From the NCBI GenBank assembly GCA_946699065.1, contig CAMPDV010000248.1, positions 248,001-312,000 on the forward strand: a stretch of 64,000 bases of DNA. The letters are read 5' to 3'. A program made the translations under genes and the position numbers. The notes beneath the pieces are model-generated. The model was not told where the DNA came from. It worked only from the letters and a program-made list of their open reading frames with translations, and made no database searches. The stretch's first letter is position 1. Each line of letters begins with the position of its first letter. Origin of the DNA: Loxodes magnus. Taxonomy: Eukaryota; Ciliophora; Karyorelictea; Loxodida; Loxodidae. Below, in pieces: positions 48,401-62,600 of this stretch.

Positions 48401-51400
48401 AATTTTTTGGTCTTAATAAGTTAATAAAAAGTCTTTAAGATTTGTTTAATTAATTGCTTGCTTTTTTATAAATAATAAAAATAATTATTTTTTTGCGAAT
48501 TAAATTTTTTCGATCATAAAAAATTTATAAATAATAAAATATAAAATTTTAATTTATAAAAATTTAACATTAAATAAAAAAATTAAGCAAGCGTAGTAGA
48601 CTTAAAATTAAGAAAGATTTATTATTTGATAAAAAAAGGTTAATTTATATTTAAAAGAAAGACTTTTAAAAAGAAGAATTTTCTTGAAAGATTATTTCGA
48701 ATTTTTAAATAGTTTTACTTTTAGGGAATAAAAACTTATTATTTTACATTTAATCATTTATACATTTATGGAGCTTTATGATAGTTTTGAAAAAGAATTT
48801 TAAACTTTCTATTTTGATAATAATTTTACTAAAAAATATTGATAACAAAATCTAATATTTATATAATTCTTTATCTTTCTCAAATTTACTTTTATTTTTA
48901 ATACCTCTTAAAAATTTTATTTTGAAGCGTTTTACGAAAGTTTTATGATTAAACACGTTTAAATCTTATAAAAATGAAAAAATAAAAAATTTAACAAAAT
49001 TAGTTTTTAATTTTGTTAAAATTAATTTTTGCTTCTATTTATAATTTTTTTTTCAATTATATCCTTAAAAACTACCTCTTTATAAATATTTATTTTTGCT
49101 TTTACAGTTTCTTTATACAATATAGTAGTAAAAAAGTAATCATTTTTAAACGAATTTCTTATTTTGAAAATTGTTAGATTTTTATTTGCAAAAAGACTTT
49201 AACGGCATAAAATAGTTTTACGTTAGTATTGTTAAGAGATGATGTCAAGTGTATTTTTTAATATTTTAAATTTGACACTATTAATTATAGATTGATAAGT
49301 AATAAGAGTTTATGGATGATAATTAGTCATATCATTTTATATCAATATTTTAAATTTGCTTAAGTTTAAAGCTATATTTGTATTTAATTTTATAAATTTG
49401 CAAGGGTAAACTCAAAAAATTGAAATATCTATTTTGTAAAATTATCCAATAAAATTATAAAAAAGCTTCAGAAAAAATGTAAGAATTTAGGAAATGGAAT
49501 TTTTTGGTCTTAATAAGTTAATAAAAAGTCTTTAAGATTTGTTTAATTAATTGCTTGCTTTTTTATAAATAATAAAAATAATTATTTTTTTGCGAATTAA
49601 ATTTTTTCGATCATAAAAAATTTATAAATAATAAAATATAAAATTTTAATTTATAAAAATTTAACATTAAATAAAAAAATTAAGCAAGCGTAGTAGACTT
49701 AAAATTAAGAAAGATTTATTATTTGATAAAAAAAGGTTAATTTATATTTAAAAGAAAGACTTTTAAAAAGAAGAATTTTCTTGAAAGATTATTTCGAATT
49801 TTTAAATAGTTTTACTTTTAGGGAATAAAAACTTATTATTTTACATTTAATCATTTATACATTTATGGAGCTTTATGATAGTTTTGAAAAAGAATTTTAA
49901 ACTTTCTATTTTGATAATAATTTTACTAAAAAATATTGATAACAAAATCTAATATTTATATAATTCTTTATCTTTCTCAAATTTACTTTTATTTTTAATA
50001 CCTCTTAAAAATTTTATTTTGAAGCGTTTTACGAAAGTTTTATGATTAAACACGTTTAAATCTTATAAAAATGAAAAAATAAAAAATGTAACAAAATTAG
50101 TTTTTAATTTTGTTAAAATTAATTTTTGCTTCTATTTATAATTTTTTTTTCAATTATATCCTTAAAAACTACCTCTTTATAAATATTTATTTTTGCTTTT
50201 ACAGTTTCTTTATACAATATAGTAGTAAAAAAGTAATCATTTTTAAACGAATTTCTTATTTTGAAAATTGTTAGATTTTTATTTGCAAAAAGACTTTAAC
50301 GGCATAAAATAGTTTTACGTTAGTATTGTTAAGAGATGATGTCAAGTGTATTTTTTAATATTTTAAATTTGACACTATTAATTATAGATTGATAAGTAAT
50401 AAGAGTTTATGGATGATAATTAGTCATATCATTTTATATCAATATTTTAAATTTGCTTAAGTTTAAAGCTATATTTGTATTTAATTTTATAAATTTGCAA
50501 GGGTAAACTCAAAAAATTGAAATATCTATTTTGTAAAATTATCCAATAAAATTATAAAAAAGCTTCAGAAAAAATGTAAGAATTTAGGAAATGGAATTTT
50601 TTGGTCTTAATAAGTTAATAAAAAGTCTTTAAGATTTGTTTAATTAATTGCTTGCTTTTTTATAAATAATAAAAATAATTATTTTTTTGCGAATTAAATT
50701 TTTTCGATCATAAAAAATTTATAAATAATAAAATATAAAATTTTAATTTATAAAAATTTAACATTAAATAAAAAAATTAAGCAAGCGTAGTAGACTTAAA
50801 ATTAAGAAAGATTTATTATTTGATAAAAAAAGGTTAATTTATATTTAAAAGAAAGACTTTTAAAAAGAAGAATTTTCTTGAAAGATTATTTCGAATTTTT
50901 AAATAGTTTTACTTTTAGGGAATAAAAACTTATTATTTTACATTTAATCATTTATACATTTATGGAGCTTTATGATAGTTTTGAAAAAGAATTTTAAACT
51001 TTCTATTTTGATAATAATTTTACTAAAAAATATTGATAACAAAATCTAATATTTATATAATTCTTTATCTTTCTCAAATTTACTTTTATTTTTAATACCT
51101 CTTAAAAATTTTATTTTGAAGCGTTTTACGAAAGTTTTATGATTAAACACGTTTAAATCTTATAAAAATGAAAAAATAAAAAATGTAACAAAATTAGTTT
51201 TTAATTTTGTTAAAATTAATTTTTGCTTCTATTTATAATTTTTTTTTCAATTATATCCTTAAAAACTACCTCTTTATAAATATTTATTTTTGCTTTTACA
51301 GTTTCTTTATACAATATAGTAGTAAAAAAGTAATCATTTTTAAACGAATTTCTTATTTTGAAAATTGTTAGATTTTTATTTGCAAAAAGACTTTAACGGC

Positions 51401-54400
51401 ATAAAATAGTTTTACGTTAGTATTGTTAAGAGATGATGTCAAGTGTATTTTTTAATATTTTAAATTTGACACTATTAATTATAGATTGATAAGTAATAAG
51501 AGTTTATGGATGATAATTAGTCATATCATTTTATATCAATATTTTAAATTTGCTTAAGTTTAAAGCTATATTTGTATTTAATTTTATAAATTTGCAAGGG
51601 TAAACTCAAAAAATTGAAATATCTATTTTGTAAAATTATCCAATAAAATTATAAAAAAGCTTCAGAAAAAATGTAAGAATTTAGGAAATGGAATTTTTTG
51701 GTCTTAATAAGTTAATAAAAAGTCTTTAAGATTTGTTTAATTAATTGCTTGCTTTTTTATAAATAATAAAAATAATTATTTTTTTGCGAATTAAATTTTT
51801 TCGATCATAAAAAATTTATAAATAATAAAATATAAAATTTTAATTTATAAAAATTTAACATTAAATAAAAAAATTAAGCAAGCGTAGTAGACTTAAAATT
51901 AAGAAAGATTTATTATTTGATAAAAAAAGGTTAATTTATATTTAAAAGAAAGACTTTTAAAAAGAAGAATTTTCTTGAAAGATTATTTCGAATTTTTAAA
52001 TAGTTTTACTTTTAGGGAATAAAAACTTATTATTTTACATTTAATCATTTATACATTTATGGAGCTTTATGATAGTTTTGAAAAAGAATTTTAAACTTTC
52101 TATTTTGATAATAATTTTACTAAAAAATATTGATAACAAAATCTAATATTTATATAATTCTTTATCTTTCTCAAATTTACTTTTATTTTTAATACCTCTT
52201 AAAAATTTTATTTTGAAGCGTTTTACGAAAGTTTTATGATTAAACACGTTTAAATCTTATAAAAATGAAAAAATAAAAAATTTAACAAAATTAGTTTTTA
52301 ATTTTGTTAAAATTAATTTTTGCTTCTATTTATAATTTTTTTTTCAATTATATCCTTAAAAACTACCTCTTTATAAATATTTATTTTTGCTTTTACAGTT
52401 TCTTTATACAATATAGTAGTAAAAAAGTAATCATTTTTAAACGAATTTCTTATTTTGAAAATTGTTAGATTTTTATTTGCAAAAAGACTTTAACGGCATA
52501 AAATAGTTTTACGTTAGTATTGTTAAGAGATGATGTCAAGTGTATTTTTTAATATTTTAAATTTGACACTATTAATTATAGATTGATAAGTAATAAGAGT
52601 TTATGGATGATAATTAGTCATATCATTTTATATCAATATTTTAAATTTGCTTAAGTTTAAAGCTATATTTGTATTTAATTTTATAAATTTGCAAGGGTAA
52701 ACTCAAAAAATTGAAATATCTATTTTGTAAAATTATCCAATAAAATTATAAAAAAGCTTCAGAAAAAATGTAAGAATTTAGGAAATGGAATTTTTTGGTC
52801 TTAATAAGTTAATAAAAAGTCTTTAAGATTTGTTTAATTAATTGCTTGCTTTTTTATAAATAATAAAAATAATTATTTTTTTGCGAATTAAATTTTTTCG
52901 ATCATAAAAAATTTATAAATAATAAAATATAAAATTTTAATTTATAAAAATTTAACATTAAATAAAAAAATTAAGCAAGCGTAGTAGACTTAAAATTAAG
53001 AAAGATTTATTATTTGATAAAAAAAGGTTAATTTATATTTAAAAGAAAGACTTTTAAAAAGAAGAATTTTCTTGAAAGATTATTTCGAATTTTTAAATAG
53101 TTTTACTTTTAGGGAATAAAAACTTATTATTTTACATTTAATCATTTATACATTTATGGAGCTTTATGATAGTTTTGAAAAAGAATTTTAAACTTTCTAT
53201 TTTGATAATAATTTTACTAAAAAATATTGATAACAAAATCTAATATTTATATAATTCTTTATCTTTCTCAAATTTACTTTTATTTTTAATACCTCTTAAA
53301 AATTTTATTTTGAAGCGTTTTACGAAAGTTTTATGATTAAACACGTTTAAATCTTATAAAAATGAAAAAATAAAAAATGTAACAAAATTAGTTTTTAATT
53401 TTGTTAAAATTAATTTTTGCTTCTATTTATAATTTTTTTTTCAATTATATCCTTAAAAACTACCTCTTTATAAATATTTATTTTTGCTTTTACAGTTTCT
53501 TTATACAATATAGTAGTAAAAAAGTAATCATTTTTAAACGAATTTCTTATTTTGAAAATTGTTAGATTTTTATTTGCAAAAAGACTTTAACGGCATAAAA
53601 TAGTTTTACGTTAGTATTGTTAAGAGATGATGTCAAGTGTATTTTTTAATATTTTAAATTTGACACTATTAATTATAGATTGATAAGTAATAAGAGTTTA
53701 TGGATGATAATTAGTCATATCATTTTATATCAATATTTTAAATTTGCTTAAGTTTAAAGCTATATTTGTATTTAATTTTATAAATTTGCAAGGGTAAACT
53801 CAAAAAATTGAAATATCTATTTTGTAAAATTATCCAATAAAATTATAAAAAAGCTTCAGAAAAAATGTAAGAATTTAGGAAATGGAATTTTTTGGTCTTA
53901 ATAAGTTAATAAAAAGTCTTTAAGATTTGTTTAATTAATTGCTTGCTTTTTTATAAATAATAAAAATAATTATTTTTTTGCGAATTAAATTTTTTCGATC
54001 ATAAAAAATTTATAAATAATAAAATATAAAATTTTAATTTATAAAAATTTAACATTAAATAAAAAAATTAAGCAAGCGTAGTAGACTTAAAATTAAGAAA
54101 GATTTATTATTTGATAAAAAAAGGTTAATTTATATTTAAAAGAAAGACTTTTAAAAAGAAGAATTTTCTTGAAAGATTATTTCGAATTTTTAAATAGTTT
54201 TACTTTTAGGGAATAAAAACTTATTATTTTACATTTAATCATTTATACATTTATGGAGCTTTATGATAGTTTTGAAAAAGAATTTTAAACTTTCTATTTT
54301 GATAATAATTTTACTAAAAAATATTGATAACAAAATCTAATATTTATATAATTCTTTATCTTTCTCAAATTTACTTTTATTTTTAATACCTCTTAAAAAT

Positions 54401-55333
54401 TTTATTTTGAAGCGTTTTACGAAAGTTTTATGATTAAACACGTTTAAATCTTATAAAAATGAAAAAATAAAAAATTTAACAAAATTAGTTTTTAATTTTG
54501 TTAAAATTAATTTTTGCTTCTATTTATAATTTTTTTTTCAATTATATCCTTAAAAACTACCTCTTTATAAATATTTATTTTTGCTTTTACAGTTTCTTTA
54601 TACAATATAGTAGTAAAAAAGTAATCATTTTTAAACGAATTTCTTATTTTGAAAATTGTTAGATTTTTATTTGCAAAAAGACTTTAACGGCATAAAATAG
54701 TTTTACGTTAGTATTGTTAAGAGATGATGTCAAGTGTATTTTTTAATATTTTAAATTTGACACTATTAATTATAGATTGATAAGTAATAAGAGTTTATGG
54801 ATGATAATTAGTCATATCATTTTATATCAATATTTTAAATTTGCTTAAGTTTAAAGCTATATTTGTATTTAATTTTATAAATTTGCAAGGGTAAACTCAA
54901 AAAATTGAAATATCTATTTTGTAAAATTATCCAATAAAATTATAAAAAAGCTTCAGAAAAAATGTAAGAATTTAGGAAATGGAATTTTTTGGTCTTAATA
55001 AGTTAATAAAAAGTCTTTAAGATTTGTTTAATTAATTGCTTGCTTTTTTATAAATAATAAAAATAATTATTTTTTTGCGAATTAAATTTTTTCGATCATA
55101 AAAAATTTATAAATAATAAAATATAAAATTTTAATTTATAAAAATTTAACATTAAATAAAAAAATTAAGCAAGCGTAGTAGACTTAAAATTAAGAAAGAT
55201 TTATTATTTGATAAAAAAAGGTTAATTTATATTTAAAAGAAAGACTTTTAAAAAGAAGAATTTTCTTGAAAGATTATTTCGAATTTTTAAATAGTTTTAC
55301 TTTTAGGGAATAAAAACTTATTATTTTACATTT
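45485..55333. repeat. Satellite array 2, ~1097 bp unit, about 9 copies
   Basis: The same unit and orientation as array 1. TTTACTTTTATTTTTAATAC recurs at 45594, 46691, 47788, 48885, 49982, 51079, 52176, 53273 and 54370, exactly 1097 bp each. The array starts inside a unit at TTATGATAG and ends at ACATTT, so it is only about 25 bases short of nine whole units. A marker base at AAAAAATGTAAC versus AAAAAATTTAAC reads G,G,G,T,G,G,T,G,T along the array; array 1 has only T in the corresponding units. No protein is called. Confidence 0.98.
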
Positions 55334-56317
55334 TACTTTATCTTAATTTTTTTTTTTATTCGATTTTGAAATAATTATTTCGAATCGACTTGCAAAAGGA
55401 ACATTAATAATTTATTTTTATTAGATTATCTTTTTTTATTTTCCTTAAAATTCAAAAATTAGAAAAATTAAAAAAATCTTTACATAAGCTTTCTTTTAAT
55501 AAAATTTTTGCATGATTTTGATTTAATTAATAACCTATCAAGCTTTTCTTTTTTTATTTATGAATTTACGATATTAATAATTTTCATTCAAACTGAAATA
55601 CTTCATAAGGGCTTCATGCTTTGTTCATGAAAAAAGAGAAAAAATAAATGCTATAACCAATTACACCTTAAGTAACTAGAAAAACATAACATCAGAACTG
55701 TGTTGATTGCTTACATCTTCTTTTATTTTATTTTTTTTTGAATCATTTCTTTTTAGTTACTAGAAAGATGCTAGTTTTGCCTGCCTTTTTGGAGTATTTG
55801 ATACCATGAGTGGATTGCTATTATCCTTTCTGGTCTTCTTCTCTTCTTTTGTTAGCATAAATCCTTTAGAAAGTCTCTATTTTATTTTTAAATTGAAAAT
55901 GATTGAGATTTGAACTATAAGAATAAATAAAGAAAAGTAATCTTAAAATTATTAAGACTTATGACAATGAAGATTCAAGCAAGTTTGATGTGACTACTAT
56001 TTTTTAACAATAAACTAATATGTGGTAAACCGAAAAAAGGTAACACCACATTAATAAATGATAATATGTTATATTATGTTTATTTTAAAGTAAATAAAAT
56101 CTGTAAAATTATATGATAAATTTGTATATTAAATATAATTTTTATAAAATATAAGCATTCGTATAATAATTTAATTTTAACTAGTATAATTTTAAGAAAA
56201 TTTATCACTAAATATTTATTATTTTAAAGCATGAAATTTATGTTTTAAGAAAATAGTTTTTAGCTTTTGCCTCCTTTTTATAAATAATTTTAATTTTGTG
56301 TTTTTTTATGATTTTAA

Positions 56318-56376
56318 TAATAATAAATAAATAAATTCGATAATAGAGAGCGTAGCATTTCATTGGTACTCAGCTC
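56318..56376 (+). repeat. Degraded AGAGC...GCTCT terminus (duplicate copy)
   Basis: Same as 9587-9645, carried along in the large duplication. Confidence 0.5.
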
Positions 56377-56676
56377 TTTCCATATTTCAATGAATGTCCG
56401 TTTAAAATAAAAACTAAACAAATTATTATTAAATAAAAAAATTAGAATAGTAAAATATATTTAATATTATAGCTAAATGATAAAAAATTTAAATAAACTA
56501 ATAATTATTAAATTTTTATAGTTAGTCACATTTGAAATCTTATAATATTTACACCCAGAATTGTTGAAAATCTATGTTTATTAGATTAAGAAAAATTATA
56601 AAAGTAGAAATATAAAAGACATTTTTATATTAAAATAGAATTTTTTAATTATTCAATTATTTATGAATTTGCTGAA

Positions 56677-58314
56677 TCAAGGATTTATTTTTTTCCATTT
56701 TCCATTATCTAAATCATATACTTATAAATTTGCATCATAATCATATTGATAAACCATATTTTAAATGATTTATGGCTACGTAAATACACGAGTACTTCCA
56801 GAAAATTGTTCTCCATGTATTGTAAAGTTTTTATCATATACAAATGTATTCATGTCATCGTTTCAATTTTTTCAAACCAAACTTTATTTAAAAAAATTTA
56901 AATAAATAGCATTTGCACGAATTTTTACAGGCAGTTATATATTTTCTAAAACATTTCACTCTTATCTTCTTACATCATAAATCTAAACTTTATCTGTCAT
57001 ATTTTTGTCGTATCCCCCAAAAACTTAAATTATTTAGTTTTAATGGCATCCTCCAAATGCATCAACACCTATTGGAATATCATTTAATTTTATAAAATTC
57101 TCTTTCTAGAAATCAAATACTTCACATTCTTTAATGCTTTTATTATTTTAACATCCTGATATTATAAAGCTTTAATTTTTTATTTGAATTGTTCTATGAT
57201 ATTATCGGCAATTTATCATTTGAAAATTTTTTATGCTTTCAATCTCATATATAATATAATTTTTATTTCCTTCGTTTCCTCCAGATATTATTAGCTTCTT
57301 ATCGTTTATTTATTCAATTTAAGTTGCATTATTATAAGTTTAAGGAATGTTTACTTATTAATTACTAAATTTATTAGCCATTACTTAATAATCTTTTTTA
57401 ATTTAAGAACTATTACAGATAGTTTGAATTATTTTGAATTATTTTCTTTAGCCTTCGTTTATATCTTATATGAAATCTTATTAATGTCTTATTTATACTT
57501 TCATTATATTTTATAAAAAGTTTGCTACATTTTATTTTAACTCTTTTTCTATTTTTATTTTTATGTTTCTTCCTTCTATTTCTTCTATTTACTTCTATAA
57601 TCCTTCTATTTTACCTATAAAATCTAACAATTCTGTTATATTTTCCCTGTTTTAAGGTCTTACTCTCTTCAGTAATTCTTGTATGTTTTCTATTTTTTCT
57701 ATTTATTCTTTGTATCAGTTTAAATGTATTTTTCTTTCACTTTCTATTTTTTCAATTCTAATCAATTTCATATTATTAATCTACTCTATTAAATTGGTAG
57801 TAATTTCATTTATTATATTTATTTTTAATTGAACTTCTTATTTTAGTTTTTCTTATTATTCTTTTAAAGTTTCTAATTATTTTCCATTTAGTTTAATAAG
57901 TTATTCAAACAACAAATCAGCATTTTTTATTTCATTTTATTTAAGATTTTCTAGTTTTTCACTTATTTCAATAATTTTATGTCCTTGATGCTTTTCTAGA
58001 AATGCACAAGCTGGACAAAGAGTTTCTTTATCGTTTTAACAAAACAATACTCTTTCATAAGATTTATGCTTTTCACATTTATTAAGCTCAAGTTGTTCTT
58101 AATGAATCGGTAGAAATTCATAAGCTATTTCAAGTTAAGATGCTTTTTATTCAGTTTTAACTTAACATCAAGGACATTAAATACTTTATGAAACCTTATA
58201 AAGTTGTTTTGCACATTACTAACAAATGATATGTTTACACCTCAATCTTAAAGGCTTCTTTATTGTGAAATCAAGTAAATTTTCACATTTATTACATTCA
58301 TTCCTTCCTTACAT
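56677..58314 (-). CDS. K5: duplicate of K1 (RING / B-box / coiled-coil / kelch)
   Basis: 546 codons, ATG 58314 to TGA 56677, with no indels that break frame relative to K1. The kelch half is almost identical to K1. The RING/B-box part has several changes shared with K2 rather than K1 (for example GGACATTAAATACTTTATGAAACC against GGGCATAAAATACTTTATGAAGTC), which restores Gln-Cys-Pro spelling like K2. This points to conversion between paralogues. Frame conservation across a duplication argues that it is functional or recent. Confidence 0.85.
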
Positions 58315-59329
58315 TTTTATTTTTTAAACTTAAATATATAAATTTTATTTTCACTTTTACTTAAAATAATTTTTTAAAAATTAAAAATTAAATTATTAAA
58401 AAATATAAAATTAACTTCTTTTTCATTGAATAAATTCCTTAAAATGGTTTTTATATTGAAAAGTTTATATCTTAACTTATAATTTTCAGCAAAAGCTAAA
58501 ATTAAGATATTTAAAATGTATATTTTAAATTTATCTATTCATTTATATATTTCATTATGCTATTAACTTAATAAACAAATTAGTAAATTCATATATTTAG
58601 ACAGATAAACCCATTTTATTATTATTTTAATAAAATTAAATAACAAATAAAAAATCAAGAATGTGGTAGATAATATAAGATATTAACATTTCTAAATATT
58701 AAAGCAGTAAATATAAACTAAAGCTATAAAGATTAATATTATTATTTCTTTTAAATAAAACTACTTTAAATTAACATTAATTGCCTTTAAAAAATATAAA
58801 ATATTTAATATTTTTATTTATCTAAATTTGAAAATACCTGCTTTTCTATAATTTAGAAATATTTCTTTTAATTAAAAAAAATCTACAAAATTTAAATTTT
58901 ATTAATAAACACTACAAAACTTTTTGATCTTAATAGAATGTTTAAATTATCACAAAAATAACTCAAAAAAGATTAAAATTAAATGTTTTAATTATATTTT
59001 TTTCATAGTAAAAAGTTTAATTAATTGCACTATTTTATTAAGAATTAAATAACCAAAATATATTCTTTATAATAACTTTTTCTTAACTTTTTGCAAATTA
59101 AATTTATAAATATTTATTGATTAATTATAATTTTCAATTGGATATCTACTTATTAAAATAAACTTATTAATCTAGAAAATAAATTGTCTTATATGTGCTC
59201 AAAAATAAGTTTAAAAAGACTTTGGGCTTTGAAATCTCCTTTAGTTATCTATTCATTTTGATAAATTGTTTTATCATTAAGAAGCAAAAAAATAAGTATG
59301 ATAAATTCAATAAAAGTTAATATGTTTTT
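58315..59329. other. AT-rich upstream region of K5, no gene seen
   Basis: Duplicate of 11584-12639 with scattered substitutions; nothing else recognised. Confidence 0.55.
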
Positions 59330-60650
59330 ACCATATTTCAGAAAATAAAATCATTTTTGCGATTTCAATCTCAATAATTGGGATAAAGTTTCCTATAATT
59401 AGTTTTTTCTTCATCTGCTATCTGTACGAATTTCTTCAATAAAACTTCCAACTGTTCGTCGTTTTAATCTAAAATTAAATTCTTCTACAAAGCAACTTTG
59501 AGTTAAAGCATTTAAATCTTAATCAATTTATTAAAATTGTCTTTGAGGAAGAGTTTAGAATGGAATAATTTTGGTTGTAAGTTAAAAGTTTAAGTAATCA
59601 AAAATTCTGAATTTTTTAAATTCTTCTACTAGATCTAAAAGAGATTCACATTAATAAATATGTAAATAGATAGTTTATTCTATAAATGCAAATTTCAAAA
59701 TTTTTATATTAAATAAAACAAGATTATAGAGCATGTAGATATTTAATAAAGTTTTTTAAAGTTAAAAAATCTTTGTTGAAGTCTTCCACAGTACAAGTAT
59801 TCTTTTGTGTGTCTTTTCTTCTATAAGGCTGTAATCGGAATGTTACCTAAAGAGATCTTATTAAATGCATCTTTCTCCATTAACGCTTCTTGATGCCTCT
59901 TTAGTCTTATCTTCATTGACACCTTCCATTATTCTTTTTTTGATCTTCACCCATAATATACTTCCTGATACCAGGGTTTAAATCAATCTCAGTTGGAGGA
60001 TTGCTCCTCCCTATTTAAAATAATCTATTAATAATGTCTTTATTTCAAATCACACTACAAATCTTAATAAAGGTCCTTAATTTGTAAATGGATACTATTT
60101 CTCAAATCTTTGTCTTTTAAGAATCGTATAAGTATAAATTGGAAATTTCTGCTAATCAATATTATTGGCTAAATATTTAAAATAAATGCGTGCAGTAGGT
60201 ATTTCATTCATCCTTCCTATTTTATCTTAACAAAATTTCTATTTTATTTATTCCAAGCTTTGTTTAGATTTTATCACTGTTACAAGAGTCTTAAGGAACT
60301 ATTTGAAAAAGTTAAGTAAATTATCTTAAATTCTTAAATATTTAAGATTAACACTCATAATTTTGTTTAAAAAGAAATGATTTATCAACATTAGGATAAA
60401 TTTAAGATTCAGTGTAAAGTTTTATGTAGAAACTGAAATACCTCATTGTTTTGTAATATACTTAGGGTAACCAATTCGAGTAAATAGAGCAAAATTCATT
60501 AAAAGTAGAATTTGTATTTTGTAAAGCACATCTCACTACTTTTCTTTAGCTAGTAATTATATCATGTTTTTTCATACTCTGAAGAATAGCCCAATTTATT
60601 ATTTCTGACTCATACTCTACTTCGGCAGTATAAATATTCGAAAAAAAATT
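59330..60650 (-). pseudogene. Duplicate of the unidentified coding-like region
   Basis: Copy of 12640-13915 with a few single-base indels that differ from copy 1 (for example at about 59472, 60072 and 60124), so reading frames are not protected. This supports the view that the region is no longer coding. Confidence 0.4.
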
Positions 60651-60999
60651 TAAAGTGCTAAGTAGTTATAATTTGATATTTAGATAGATTCATTCACATA
60701 TTTTTTTGTAATTCATTGAAACTTCTTAACAATGAGCCTTATAGTTTTCATTAAAAACATATCAAAAATAGGTTACTTTTCTTAATGTTTCAATTAATTA
60801 ATTATTTAAGTCTATATTTTCATGTTTTTAGCTCTTATTTCTTAAGTAGTTACATTTTTAAAATTAATACTAAATTTAATTGAACTAAATACTTCACATG
60901 TGGCCTAAATTAATTCATATTATTTTCATCAGACAATAGTAATAATTCTCTCTCCCATACTTTCGAAGTAAATGAAAGTCAAGAAATTAAAAAAAATGT

Positions 61000-61320
61000 T
61001 AATTAATTAATTTCAACTAAAAAAGTTTTAGGACCGGGAACTCCTTTCCGATTACACGACCCGACGCTCTCTTTTTAAGGAATAACGGGGATATCCTGTT
61101 GTGCTCGAGGCACAGCTGCTAGGGATCTCCATCGCTATGAGCAGCCAGTCTTCAAGCCCCTACCAAGAGCGGATAATCTCAAAGACACCGTTTCCTTCAG
61201 AAAATGACTCTGACCAGGGACTTTCTCATCGACAGGAAAGAAACTTGTTCCTAGCCATAAAACCAGAAAGCTTAGTCACGAAGGTCATTCTCAGCTCCCA
61301 CCATCTTTTCAATTATAAAA
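61000..61320 (+). mobile_element. S6: SINE-like repeat, forward
   Basis: Duplicate of S1 by position, but it carries CTCGAGGCACAGC, TCATCGACAGG and AGCTTAGTCACG, which are S3-type variants not present in S1. Patchwork suggests conversion. Confidence 0.88.
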
Positions 61321-61784
61321 AAAAATTTAAATAAATTTCCAAATATCTGATTACAATTTCTTAGAAAATAATAACATGAAATAGACCATGTGATTTCCTT
61401 GCAAAAATCCATTGCTATAATTCATAAAAAGGTTTATACTTAAGTATTCATCTTAAAAGCATAATATATTTAGGAATAAAATTTGCTAATCTAGTTTAGA
61501 AATAATTAAGATAAAAGTAAATAAAAAGATAAATAATTAACGAAAATAGTTATAATTACAAGTAGGTTCATAAATTAAAGGATTTAAATTATTAATTTTA
61601 GAAATAAAATGTAATAAAATAAAAGATTTATTAATATTCTTAATATTATTTAAAAAATTTTGCATAGAAAATAGATATATTTCTTGTGTTAAATAGAAAT
61701 AATGTTATAGATACTGGAATCTTTAATAAATAGTAAGATAAATTATTCTATTTAATTTTTAGGATGCTTATAATTTAAAATATG

Positions 61785-62098
61785 GATAATCAAAAAAGAT
61801 GGTGGGATCTGAGAATGACCTTCGTGACTAAGCTTTCTGGTTTTATGGCTAGGAACAAGTTCATTTCCTGTCGATGAGAAAGTTCCTGGTCAGAGTCATT
61901 TTCTGAAGGGAACGCCTTCTTTGAGATTATCCGCTTTTGGTAGAGACTTGAAATCTGGCTTTTCATAGCGATAGAGCTTATGGGAGCTGTGTCTGAAATA
62001 AAACAAGATATACCCATTATTCATAAAATAGAGCGTCGGGTAAGTATAAACTGGAAAGGAGTTTACGGGCTTCAAAAATCTTTTAGTTAAATTAATTA
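61785..62098 (-). mobile_element. S7: SINE-like repeat, reverse, chimeric
   Basis: The left part (to about 61935) is S3-type almost base for base; the right part (TTTTGGTAGAGACTTGAAAT onward) is S2-type. By position it is the duplicate of S2. Confidence 0.88.
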
Positions 62099-62395
62099 AA
62101 TAATAATTAAAAAAATGATAAAAATATAAATTAATTAGCGAGATATCATCCTTAATTGGTTTGTCACGAATTAATTTTAAAATAATTTTTAGTGTTCTCT
62201 TAATTTAAGAGTTTTTTCTTTTTTTTGTATCTTTCTAAAGTTGCTCTTAATTCAATCTTGATTCATTCTTGAAACAATTTACTTTTTTAAATGGGAAGTC
62301 TTTGTAAACATAATTCTTGATTTTTTAAAATAAAAATTTTTCTAAAATTAGATATCAGCTACAGAAAATTGAAAATCCACTCTATGATAATATAT

Positions 62396-62600
62396 CTTCC
62401 TCTTTATCTTCTGCTTTATTATAAGACATGAGAAGGCAGAAGATTTAAAGCCGACACAAAGAGGGGATAACAATTAGTCGAGCTTTTATGCTAATGAAGA
62501 ATCTAAAAAAAGTCAAGTTTATCCTCTTAAAGCCCGTACACCTTTATCCACGTTGGCTAATTTAAAAATCAAACTGACGATAGCTATCAACCATATTTTT
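62396..62600. ncRNA. Candidate structured RNA or regulatory element (copy 2)
   Basis: Duplicate of 16195-16400 with the stem arms unchanged; see that entry. Most differences lie outside the stems. Confidence 0.35.
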
